This document shows, in pieces, positions 9,746 through 17,473 of a stretch of DNA of 64,000 nt. This DNA comes from Caldimonas brevitalea. GTDB lineage: Bacteria; Pseudomonadota; Gammaproteobacteria; Burkholderiales; Burkholderiaceae_C. A program made the translations under genes and the position numbers. The notes beneath the pieces were generated by a model. The model worked only from the letters and a program-made list of their open reading frames with translations, searched no databases and was not told the origin of the DNA. How positions within the stretch are numbered: the first letter of the stretch is position 1; every line of letters starts with the position of its first letter. The stretch covers positions 1,240,001 to 1,304,000 of the forward strand of contig NZ_CP011371.1 of assembly GCF_001017435.1 (NCBI RefSeq). Direction: 5' to 3'.

Positions 9746-10534
9746 TCAAGGGGAGAGGGCAGAACACAAACCGAGGGCATCGGCGGCAGCTGCGCAGCCC
9801 GGGGCACGGGCCGGCGGCGGGCTGGGCGCCGAGGCAGCCGCCGCGACGGGTGCCGATGCGGCCGTCGTCGTCGCCGGCGGCGCCGGGTCTTGCGCCGCGG
9901 CGACGGCTGGCTCCGGCGTCACGGTCGGGGGCGTCGGCGTGGGAACGGATGCGGCCGCTGCCGGCTCGGCAGCACGGGGACGGGGCGCGGGCGGCGTGTC
10001 GGCCTCGATGAGCGCGGGCGCCGCTGCGGCGAGGGGTCGTGATGGCTTGCCGCTCAGGAACTGAGCTGCGACCGGCACCGCCACCGCGGCGGCGGCCAAC
10101 AGGGCCGCCGCGACCGGTCGCTGCCCGAGGCCGTGCAGCAGCCGGTCCACCGCTGCCGCCCCGCCGATGGTGGGGGGAGCGGACGTTGCGGGACCGCGGG
10201 GCGGTTTCGTCGCGGTCGGCCGCGCGGCAGCCGACGTCGCAGTGGTGCGGACCCGCTCAGTCGCAGGCCCACCGCGGCTGCCGCCGGTCGGCTGGGCGGG
10301 CACCCCTCCCTGAACCTCGTCCGGCGCACCGGCCGGCACCTTGTCGCGCGAGGCGGGCCCGGCCGTCCTGGTCCCGGACCCGGGGGTGGGCGGCAGGCCC
10401 GCCAGCCCTTGGTCGAGTTGTTGGTCGAGCCGCGCCAGCATGTCGTGGAAGGCGATGCGCGCCGCGGGCGACGGCCGCTCCGCGTTCGCGTCGCCGGGCT
10501 TGCCGTCGTCGTCGCCGGGTTGCGAGCGGTTCAT
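9746..10534 (-). CDS. Proline/alanine-rich single-pass membrane protein, function unknown
   Basis: 262 residues. A cytoplasmic N-terminal part contains the short helix AARIAFHDMLARLDQQLDQ, followed by a disordered linker, one membrane helix (about 144-162, VAAALLAAAAVAVPVAAQFL), a long Pro/Ala-rich periplasmic stalk, and a C-terminus with two cysteines (CAAAADALGLC). The start overlaps the SulP stop by four bases (ATGA), so translation is coupled. I do not recognise the family. Its layout suggests a link between the cytoplasmic tail of the SulP protein and the periplasmic TAXI receptor encoded next; that is inference only. Confidence 0.7.
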   Translation of the reverse strand: MNRSQPGDDDGKPGDANAERPSPAARIAFHDMLARLDQQLDQGLAGLPPTPGSGTRTAGPASRDKVPAGAPDEVQGGVPAQPTGGSRGGPATERVRTTATSAAARPTATKPPRGPATSAPPTIGGAAAVDRLLHGLGQRPVAAALLAAAAVAVPVAAQFLSGKPSRPLAAAAPALIEADTPPAPRPRAAEPAAAASVPTPTPPTVTPEPAVAAAQDPAPPATTTAASAPVAAAASAPSPPPARAPGCAAAADALGLCSALSP

Positions 10535-12906
10535 GGGAGGGGCACTCCGGAGTCGCCGACGGCGAAGCCGGCACGCGCCAGGAAACGCCGTTGCAGCGCC
10601 GGGTTGTCCAGCTGGCGTGACAGCAGTTGATAGAAATGGCGCTGGTTGCGCGCATGGCGCTGCGAGCGGCGCACCAGCACCTTGGCGATCGGCCCCAGCT
10701 GCGCGGTCAGCTCCCGCTCGGCTTCGTCGACCAGCTCGACGTTCAGCACCGCCCGCTGCGGCAGTTGGGGCGCGGCGGGCGGGGTCGCCGGCACGCCGTT
10801 GAACAGCAGCTCGGCTTCGGTCACGAAACGTTCGCGCAGCACCGGGTCGGCAATCTCGACTGCGATCGCGCGGCACAAGGCGCCCGGCGTGCGGGCGCCC
10901 CGCATCGCGCGGCGCAGCATCACCGATCCCAGGGGGCCCACAAGGTGCAGCAGGCATTGCTCCAGTGCCTGGAGCACGCGAGGCTCGACCACCAGGCCGG
11001 CTGAGGCTGGGCGCGCCGGTGCTGCTGCCGGGGGCGGCGGCAGCGGCGCTGCCACCGGCCGAGGGGTGATCGGTGCGGGCTCGGGGACACCACCGACCCA
11101 GCCGGTCCAGTCTTCGCACACCACGGTGTCGGGGCCCTGGTCGGAGCAGCGGTCGTCGTCGTCCTGCCCATGCGAGGGCACGACCGCGATCTCGGGCACG
11201 CTGCGCGAGGCGCAATAGTGCAGCGCCTGGTCGACCGTGTCGAACACCGGGCACGGCCGCAGCGCCGCATCGAAGCCCGCGCTGTAGGCGGTGCGGACCA
11301 CCAGCAGTTGCTGGCCCGACTGGTTGAGCGCACAACAGGCACGCGACAGCGTGCGTGCCGCGGTGGCGTCGAGCACCGCCACCCGGCTCAGGTCGATGAT
11401 GGCAAAGCGCGTCGAGCGGGCCATCCGCTCGATCACGCGGACCGCGGTCTCGACGGTTGCGAAGAACAAGGGCTGACCGAGTTCGATCACCTGGATGTGG
11501 CGGCCCGCCGCCGGCCCGATCAGCGAACGCAGCTGGGTCGGCATCTCGGCCGCATTGGCGTCGTACTGGCGCCGCACCAGGCTGTCGCGCATGTGGAAAA
11601 AGGCCAGCGCGGTCGCCAGCAGCACACCGCCGGTCAAGGCCGTCAGCATGTCGGCCCACAACAGCAGCACACCGACCAGCACGGCCACCGGCAACTCGCC
11701 CGGGTTGCGCTTGCCGTCGGCGCCGCGTTGCCGCCATTGCTGCGACAACTCGCGCGCCGGCGCGAGCGCCATGTCGAAGGCCACGCCGAGCAGCACCGCT
11801 GCCACCACCGCCAGCGGCACGCTGTCGATCCAGCGGCTGAAGCCCAGCGAGAGCAGGGCCACCACGGCGGCGCCGATCAACGGGCAGGCCCGGGTGCGCC
11901 CGCCGGCCTGCACCGCGGCGGCCGACGCACTGCCGGCCACCGGCAGTCCGCCGATGCACACCGAGGCGAGCGACCCGAGCCCACCGGCCAGCAGCGCACG
12001 GTTGGGATCGAAACGTTGTGTGCCGAGCTGTTCGAGGGCCAGCGCCGAGGTCAGCGTTTCCATCGAATTCATTAGCGCGATCAGGAAGGCGAACGCCACC
12101 AGGTTGGGCAGCATGTGCTGCAGCGCCGCGGTGGTGCCGGCGCCGAGTTGCGCCGCCAGCGTCGCGGGGGACAGCAGCGACCCCACCTGCCAGTCGACCG
12201 ACGGCAGGTGGCGGCCGGTGTCCAGCCCGGCGGCCTGCAGCAGCCCGGTGGCGGCCAGGCCGGCGCAGACGCCGAGGATGATGGCGTTGCGCCCCCGCCC
12301 GGTCGCATACGCGACGGCGATCGCGGCGATGCCCGCGAGCCCGGTCGCCAGCGGCGCATGCCGGGCCAGGCCGTCGCCGGCGCCCAACGCGAACAGGTGC
12401 GGCCCTTGTGACCAGGCCAGCTTGACCGCGATCGCGATCGTGAGCCCGGCCGTCACGGCATGGGGGATCAAGCGGATCAGGGCGCCGAGCCGGAGCACGC
12501 TGAAGGCCACCTGCAGCAGGGCTGCCAACAGCAGACAGGCGGTCAGGGCGGCGACCGTGGTGCTCAAGGACGGGTTGGGCAAGGCGCCCACCTGCGTGTT
12601 CAAGGTGGTGGCCGCGGTGGCGATCACGACCGCCACCGACGCGCGCGGCGAGAACACCTGCACCGGCACCGAGCCGAGCACGCCGGCGACCGCTCCACCG
12701 ACGGTGGCCGCCAGCAGCCCAGACAGCACGGCTGCCGCTGCCATGTCGGGGCCCAGCGGGGCCCCGGCCACGGCCGCGTACGAGACCGAGGTGATCAGGG
12801 TCAGCACGCCGGCCGTCAGGCCTCCGCGCAGTTCGCCTTTCCACTGCGGCAGTCGGCGCAGCCCGGCGGCCATGGCGAGAGTGGGGTGGGGCAGCATGGG
12901 GTTCAC
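10531..12906 (-). CDS. SulP-family anion permease with STAS domain and duplicated C-terminal domain
   Basis: 791 residues from GTG 12906, which overlaps the preceding stop as GTGA; ATG 12897 is the alternative. Residues about 25-440 are a SulP/SLC26 transporter (SYAAVAGAPLGPDMAAAAVL, the phosphate/sulfate-type core PVAGSASAAAV). Residues about 465-575 form a STAS domain (FAIIDLSRVAVLDATAARTL). After a Pro-rich linker come two copies of a domain of about 55 residues (643-697 and 726-779) centred on GPLGSVMLRR and GPIAKVLVRR. The same repeat occurs twice at the C-terminus of the Ser/Thr kinase at 45586-46986. The transported anion cannot be told from sequence. Confidence 0.88.
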   Translation of the reverse strand: MNPMLPHPTLAMAAGLRRLPQWKGELRGGLTAGVLTLITSVSYAAVAGAPLGPDMAAAAVLSGLLAATVGGAVAGVLGSVPVQVFSPRASVAVVIATAATTLNTQVGALPNPSLSTTVAALTACLLLAALLQVAFSVLRLGALIRLIPHAVTAGLTIAIAVKLAWSQGPHLFALGAGDGLARHAPLATGLAGIAAIAVAYATGRGRNAIILGVCAGLAATGLLQAAGLDTGRHLPSVDWQVGSLLSPATLAAQLGAGTTAALQHMLPNLVAFAFLIALMNSMETLTSALALEQLGTQRFDPNRALLAGGLGSLASVCIGGLPVAGSASAAAVQAGGRTRACPLIGAAVVALLSLGFSRWIDSVPLAVVAAVLLGVAFDMALAPARELSQQWRQRGADGKRNPGELPVAVLVGVLLLWADMLTALTGGVLLATALAFFHMRDSLVRRQYDANAAEMPTQLRSLIGPAAGRHIQVIELGQPLFFATVETAVRVIERMARSTRFAIIDLSRVAVLDATAARTLSRACCALNQSGQQLLVVRTAYSAGFDAALRPCPVFDTVDQALHYCASRSVPEIAVVPSHGQDDDDRCSDQGPDTVVCEDWTGWVGGVPEPAPITPRPVAAPLPPPPAAAPARPASAGLVVEPRVLQALEQCLLHLVGPLGSVMLRRAMRGARTPGALCRAIAVEIADPVLRERFVTEAELLFNGVPATPPAAPQLPQRAVLNVELVDEAERELTAQLGPIAKVLVRRSQRHARNQRHFYQLLSRQLDNPALQRRFLARAGFAVGDSGVPLP

Positions 12907-13829
12907 CGGTGCTGCGCAGAGGTGCTGACGCGGGCCGACGCGGCCGACGGGACCGGCTCGCCTTCCAGCATCACCATGGCCTTTTCCAGGCTGGCCCGCA
13001 TGCGCGTGATGGCGCGCGCCAGGCCGCCGATCTCGTCCTGCGTCGACGATTGAAACTTGGGCACGTTCTCTTCACCGAGGCTGACACGCTCGGCGCTGGC
13101 CGACAGCCGCGTGACCGGCCGGATCACCAGCACGCCCAGCATCACGTTGAGCGTGACGAACACCAGCGCGAACACGAGTGCGATCGACCCCATGAAGCCG
13201 AGCATCGTGGCGCGCGTCTGCTTCTCGTGCATCGCGGTGGGCACCGAGACGATCTGCGCACCGATGGTCTCGTTGAGCTTCCAGCCGAAGCCGTTGGCCG
13301 GGCCATACGCATCGACCATCGTCTTGGGGGCCATCTCCGGCGTGGTGTGGCAGGTCAGGCAGTTCGCATCGACGATCTTGATCGGCCGCGCCAGGTAGAG
13401 CGAGCGGCCGGTGGCCGTCTCGCGCTCGCCGACGATCTCGCCGCGGTTGGGGTCGTTGCGGAACTGCGAAACGATGTCGGCTTCCCAGTCCGTCACCCGG
13501 TCGCGTGGGTTGGTCGGGTTGAGCGCCGCTTCCTTGTAGCCGTATTCGGGCATGGTGCGGCGCAGCGCATTGAAGGCTTCGGTGGCCGCGAACGAGGGCA
13601 CCGACTCCGGCAGGAAGGTGTACTTCATTTGCGTTTGCAGCAGCTTGTGGATGCGCTCGCTGGTGTAGGTGCGCATGCCCTGGGCCGCTTCCAGCATCAG
13701 CCGCGCGTTGTGCAGCGTCTCGGCGCGCGCCTTGTCTTCCAGCATGCGGTGGGTCACGCCCGCGGTCGCCGCCAGGCCGAGCACGCTGGCGGCGAGTAGC
13801 ACGGCATTGAATTTCACGATGAGCTTCAT
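12903..13829 (-). CDS. Tll0287-like (DUF3365) c-type heme sensor with HAMP domain
   Basis: 308 residues: membrane helix about 7-26, periplasmic Tll0287-like domain with one c-type heme motif CLTCH (157-161), membrane helix about 210-236, and a HAMP-like domain (237-286, IRPVTRLSASAERVSLGE) with no kinase or methyl-accepting domain behind it. It probably senses redox or a gas ligand through heme and passes the signal to a partner. It lies between an OmpR-type regulator and the SulP gene and overlaps the latter by four bases. Start 13829 fits the first membrane helix; the frame to 14105 is rejected because the signal helix would be buried. Confidence 0.85.
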   Translation of the reverse strand: MKLIVKFNAVLLAASVLGLAATAGVTHRMLEDKARAETLHNARLMLEAAQGMRTYTSERIHKLLQTQMKYTFLPESVPSFAATEAFNALRRTMPEYGYKEAALNPTNPRDRVTDWEADIVSQFRNDPNRGEIVGERETATGRSLYLARPIKIVDANCLTCHTTPEMAPKTMVDAYGPANGFGWKLNETIGAQIVSVPTAMHEKQTRATMLGFMGSIALVFALVFVTLNVMLGVLVIRPVTRLSASAERVSLGEENVPKFQSSTQDEIGGLARAITRMRASLEKAMVMLEGEPVPSAASARVSTSAQHR

Positions 13830-13852
13830 GATCGAGTCCTTGATCTGGCTGA

Positions 13853-13888
13853 CGGACGAACGAGCGAACGGACGATCGAACGAACGAA
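13853..13888 (+). repeat. Nine-unit CGAN tetranucleotide repeat
   Basis: Nine consecutive tetranucleotides of the form CGNN (CGGA, CGAA, CGAG, CGAA, CGGA, CGAT, CGAA, CGAA, CGAA) lie in the 91-base gap between the response regulator stop and the heme-sensor start. Confidence 0.8.
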
Positions 13889-13920
13889 GGTGTTCGGGTC
13901 GGACGAGGCGAGGGTGCGCG

Positions 13921-14754
13921 TCAGGCCGACAGCAAATCGGAGGCAGCTGCCGCTGGCGAGAGCAGGGTCGGGGCGGCACGCTTCGGCAGCGGGGGCGGTG
14001 CCGACGGGGGCACCGCGCTGTTGTTGCGCGCACTCGCCGGGCCGGCGCCGGTGGAGGTCGTCGTCGGCACCGCGTCGAGGCGATAGCCGCAGCCATACAC
14101 ACCACGCAAGGCGACCGCTTCGCCGATGCAGCGCTTGAGCTTGCGGCGCAGCTGGTAGATGTGTTGTTCGATCGAACGGCCGATCAGTTCGCAGTCGCAG
14201 CCCCACACGTGCCGGGCCAGCCGCTGCCGCGTCACCACTTCGCCGGCGCTTTCGAACAACAACTGCGCCACCGCCATCTCGCGTGCCGTCAACTCGACCC
14301 GGCCCCGCGATGACTGCAGGCTGCAGCTGTTGCGGTCCACCAGGCACCCGGCGAGGCCCAGCGGTTGGGCCTCCGGACGTGCCGCCGCGCGACGCCGAGC
14401 GGCTTGCAAACGCGCCAGCAGCTCCGGCCCGCGCACCGGCTTTGCGACGAAGTCATCGGCGCCGGCGTCGAGCGCTTGCGCGACGCCACTGCTGGCGTCG
14501 GTGCCGCTGCCCAGCAGGATCACGACGACCCCTGGGTTGAGCCAGTTGCGGCGCCAGTCGAGCACCTCGCCGGCCTGCGCCGCCGGGTGATCCATGTCGA
14601 CCACCACCACCGCGTGATCGTCGCGCTTGAGGCCGCGCAGCAAGGCGGCTGTCGAGGTGAAGTCGGTGCAGTGATAACCGGCGCATTCGAGCGCGGTGCT
14701 GACGATCAGATGGGATTGCTTTTCTTCGATGACGAGGGCTGCTGCTGGGTTCAT
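13921..14754 (-). CDS. OmpR/PhoB-type response regulator
   Basis: 277 residues. Receiver domain 1-120 has phospho-acceptor Asp53 (VVVVDMDHP), an acidic pair near residue 10 (Glu-Glu) and Lys104 (DDFVAKPV). A winged-helix DNA-binding domain follows at about 130-228 (VELTAREMAVAQLLFESAGE, QHIYQLRRKLK, GVYGCGYRLD). The Pro-rich tail after 230 is unusual. No histidine kinase is adjacent; the next gene is a heme HAMP protein that could be part of the input. It is first in a co-directional run of five genes down to 8666. Confidence 0.9.
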   Translation of the reverse strand: MNPAAALVIEEKQSHLIVSTALECAGYHCTDFTSTAALLRGLKRDDHAVVVVDMDHPAAQAGEVLDWRRNWLNPGVVVILLGSGTDASSGVAQALDAGADDFVAKPVRGPELLARLQAARRRAAARPEAQPLGLAGCLVDRNSCSLQSSRGRVELTAREMAVAQLLFESAGEVVTRQRLARHVWGCDCELIGRSIEQHIYQLRRKLKRCIGEAVALRGVYGCGYRLDAVPTTTSTGAGPASARNNSAVPPSAPPPLPKRAAPTLLSPAAAASDLLSA

Positions 14755-14910
14755 GGTGCCTCCGCGTGCAACGGGTTGCGACTGCTACTGCAGGTCTGCG
14801 AATGGGGGCGGCGTGGCGTCTTCGATCAAGACGTTGGCGCCGACAAGTGCAGCGGTTAGCGCAAGGGTTGTGCCAGTGCTTGTGGTCGCAGCCAAGTGGT
14901 TGATATGTAT

Positions 14911-14940
14911 GGGGAGGGGGGCTGGCGCGGGGGCGATGGG
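14911..14940 (+). other. Potential G-quadruplex
   Basis: Four G-runs of 4, 6, 5 and 3 bases separated by loops of 1, 7 and 4 bases. It lies about 160 bases upstream of the regulator start on the opposite strand. Confidence 0.5.
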
Positions 14941-15174
14941 AGCGCAGGAGGACGCTGATCCGTAGCGGGGGTGAGAAGCGGAGAGCAGGGGGATTTGCAG
15001 TTTCGAGAGAGGGGTGGGGACAGGGGCGATGGCGGGGCGAGGGTTAACCCGGTGAGAGAGGGTCGGGTCGCTTGTTTGGGTGCTGCCGTTGTGCTCGCCC
15101 CTTTGGGGTTAGCCCCGCGGGAGCGGGCGTGGCGCCGGGAAGACGCCAGCCATACGGTTCACTTGTGCATCAGT

Positions 15175-15193
15175 AATAAGAATCGTTATTCTT
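15175..15193 (+). promoter_or_regulatory. Fur box upstream of the TonB-dependent receptor
   Basis: AATAAGAATCGTTATTCTT matches the 19-base Fur consensus at 11 positions and is imperfectly palindromic. It is the only A/T-rich patch in the region and lies 89 bases before the receptor start, fitting iron repression of the uptake operon. Confidence 0.7.
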
Positions 15194-15281
15194 TGCATTT
15201 GTCGTGAGCGCTGACGGTGATGTGTGGAGGTTGAACTCCTGCGCGGCGGCGACCGAATCGAGTCAACAGGAGTCAAAAACA

Positions 15282-17465
15282 ATGCACAGCAGGGTCTGCA
15301 ACAGGAGTGTTCACCTACTCACGCCCATCAGCGTCGCGGTGCTGTGGGCCGTCCAAGGCCCCGCATGGGCCCAGGCCGGCGCAGCATCCGACGCCGCCCT
15401 CCCGGCTTACACGGTGAAGGCGCAGGCGCCGAAAGCCACCACCGAAGGGACCCGCTCGTACACCACCGGGCAAGCCGGGACCGCCACACCGCTGGGCTTG
15501 TCGCTGCGCGACACGCCGCAGTCCGTGTCGGTGGTGACGCAGCAGCGTATCGAAGATCAAGGGCTGCGCAGCGTGCTCGACGTGATCGACAACGGCGTGG
15601 GCGTCTCGGTGCACCGCTTCGAAACCAACCGGGTCGACTTCATCTCGCGTGGATTCAAGATCACGAATTTGATGATCGACGGCGTGCCCACCACGTGGGA
15701 CTCGACCTGGAGCGCGGGAGAGGCCGTGAGCAGCCTGGCGCTCTACGACCGCGTCGAGATCGTCCGCGGGGCCACCGGCCTGACCAGCGGCACGGGCGAT
15801 CCGTCGGCCGCCGTCAACCTGGTGCGCAAGCGCGCCACGAGCAAGACCTTCACCGGCACCGGCGACCTGGGCGTGGGCAGCCGAAACCAGCGACGCGGCA
15901 TGGTGGACCTGTCCGCCCCGCTCAACGAGAGCGGCTCCGTGCGCGCCCGGATGGTCGGCGAGTTCGAGCGTGCCGACAGTTGGGTCGATCTGAAGCAGGA
16001 CGAGACCAAGACGCTGTACGGGACCCTCACCGCCGATCTGACACCGCAGACGCAGCTTTCGGTCGGCATCAGCCGGCAGGACAACGACAGCGACAGCCCG
16101 ATGTGGGGCGGACTGCCGTACTGGTATGCCGACGGCACGACAGCTGACTGGCCGCGTTCCAAGACCACCTCGGCCCGCTGGGCGCGCTGGGATTCCGAGT
16201 ACGAGAACGCGTTCGCCGAGCTGGAGCACCGATTCGACAACGGTTGGAAGGCGCGTGCCAGCGTCAGCCACGGCGACCGCCGCAGCGACACCCCGCTGCT
16301 GTACATGTATGGGGCCCCCGACCGCACCACCGGACTGGGCCTGGCCACCTGGCCCGGCTGGTACGGCACCCGGAGCGAGCAGGACGACGTGGGCCTGAGC
16401 GCGACCGGTCCGTGGCGACTGGCCGGCCGGGTGCACGAGGCCGCCTTCGGCTATGCCTATTCCAAGAACCGCTTCAGGGCCGACAGCCGCACCGCCGACC
16501 TCGGCCTGGCCGGCAACTTCAACACCTGGGACGGCTCCTACCCCGAGCCCGCCTGGAGCCCGTGGACCTTCTACCAAAAGGACCACACCGAGCAGCAGGC
16601 GGTGTATGGGGTGGTGCGGCTGAACCTCGCCGATCCGCTGCGTGTCATCCTCGGCGCACGCGTCACGAACTATGAGAAGACGGGCTTCGACGCCAACGGC
16701 AACACGCTCTTCCAAATGGAGGTCGACCGCGAGTTCACGCCCTACCTCGGCCTGATCTACGACCTGAACGACACCTACACCGCTTACGCGAGCTACACCG
16801 ACATCTTCCAGCCGCAGCAGCTGCGCGACATCCACAGCCGCTACCTCGACCCGGTCCTGGGCAAGAGCACCGAGGCCGGGATCAAAGGCGAGTTCCTCGG
16901 CGGCCGTTTGAACGCCGCGCTCTCGGTATTCCAGATCAAGCAGGACAAGCTCGGCCAGGCCACGGACGAGAACGTCCCCGGCAGTGCACCGCCGGAGGCA
17001 GCCTACGAGGAATCGGAGGGTGCCACCAGCAAGGGCTTCGAGATCGAGATCTCGGGCGAACTGCAGCCGGGTTGGAGCGTGAGCGCCGGCTACACGCAGT
17101 TTCGTCTCAAGGACGCCGACGGGGAGGATGTGAACACCATCTATCCGCGCAAGCTGCTGCGCCTGTTCACCGCCTACCGGCTGCCGGGCGAGTGGAGTGC
17201 GTTGACGGTCGGCGGTGGTGTCAACTGGCAATCGCGCACCTGGACCGAGACGACGAACCCGGCCGGCGCCCCCGCCCGCATCGAGCAAAAGGCCTACGCA
17301 CTGGTCGACCTGATGGCGCGCTATGACATCGGCAAGCAATGGTCCGCACAGGTCAACGTCAGCAACCTGTTCGACAAGAAGTTCTACGGGCTGTCCGACG
17401 CGTTCGACCAGATCACCTATGGCGAGCCGCGCACCGTCACGGCGAGCGTTCGCTACAAGTTCTGA
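15282..17465 (+). CDS. TonB-dependent siderophore receptor
   Basis: 727 residues. Signal peptide ends near GPAWAQA. The plug domain begins SLRDTPQSVSVVTQQRIEDQ, a segment typical of the ferric-siderophore receptors (FpvA/FhuE/FoxA type), and a 22-strand-type barrel ends in the canonical aromatic VRYKF. Outer-membrane uptake of an Fe(III)-siderophore is expected; the ligand cannot be told. The start at 15282 follows AGGAG by about nine bases, and the upstream in-frame start at 15204 would precede the signal peptide. A Fur box lies upstream and a PepSY gene immediately downstream. Confidence 0.93.
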   Translation: MHSRVCNRSVHLLTPISVAVLWAVQGPAWAQAGAASDAALPAYTVKAQAPKATTEGTRSYTTGQAGTATPLGLSLRDTPQSVSVVTQQRIEDQGLRSVLDVIDNGVGVSVHRFETNRVDFISRGFKITNLMIDGVPTTWDSTWSAGEAVSSLALYDRVEIVRGATGLTSGTGDPSAAVNLVRKRATSKTFTGTGDLGVGSRNQRRGMVDLSAPLNESGSVRARMVGEFERADSWVDLKQDETKTLYGTLTADLTPQTQLSVGISRQDNDSDSPMWGGLPYWYADGTTADWPRSKTTSARWARWDSEYENAFAELEHRFDNGWKARASVSHGDRRSDTPLLYMYGAPDRTTGLGLATWPGWYGTRSEQDDVGLSATGPWRLAGRVHEAAFGYAYSKNRFRADSRTADLGLAGNFNTWDGSYPEPAWSPWTFYQKDHTEQQAVYGVVRLNLADPLRVILGARVTNYEKTGFDANGNTLFQMEVDREFTPYLGLIYDLNDTYTAYASYTDIFQPQQLRDIHSRYLDPVLGKSTEAGIKGEFLGGRLNAALSVFQIKQDKLGQATDENVPGSAPPEAAYEESEGATSKGFEIEISGELQPGWSVSAGYTQFRLKDADGEDVNTIYPRKLLRLFTAYRLPGEWSALTVGGGVNWQSRTWTETTNPAGAPARIEQKAYALVDLMARYDIGKQWSAQVNVSNLFDKKFYGLSDAFDQITYGEPRTVTASVRYKF

Positions 17466-17473
17466 GCCACACC

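Larger units (their letters stand above)
14755..15281. other. 527-base divergent intergenic region
   Basis: Holds the promoters of the minus-strand response regulator and the plus-strand TonB receptor. The middle (about 14905-15065) is strikingly G-rich on the plus strand. A Fur-box-like sequence lies near the right end. I see no open frame with codon use like the neighbours and no structural RNA. Confidence 0.7.

Noticed and set aside
15315..17339. 674-codon minus-strand open frame
   Set aside because: Antisense to the TonB-dependent siderophore receptor; no motifs.
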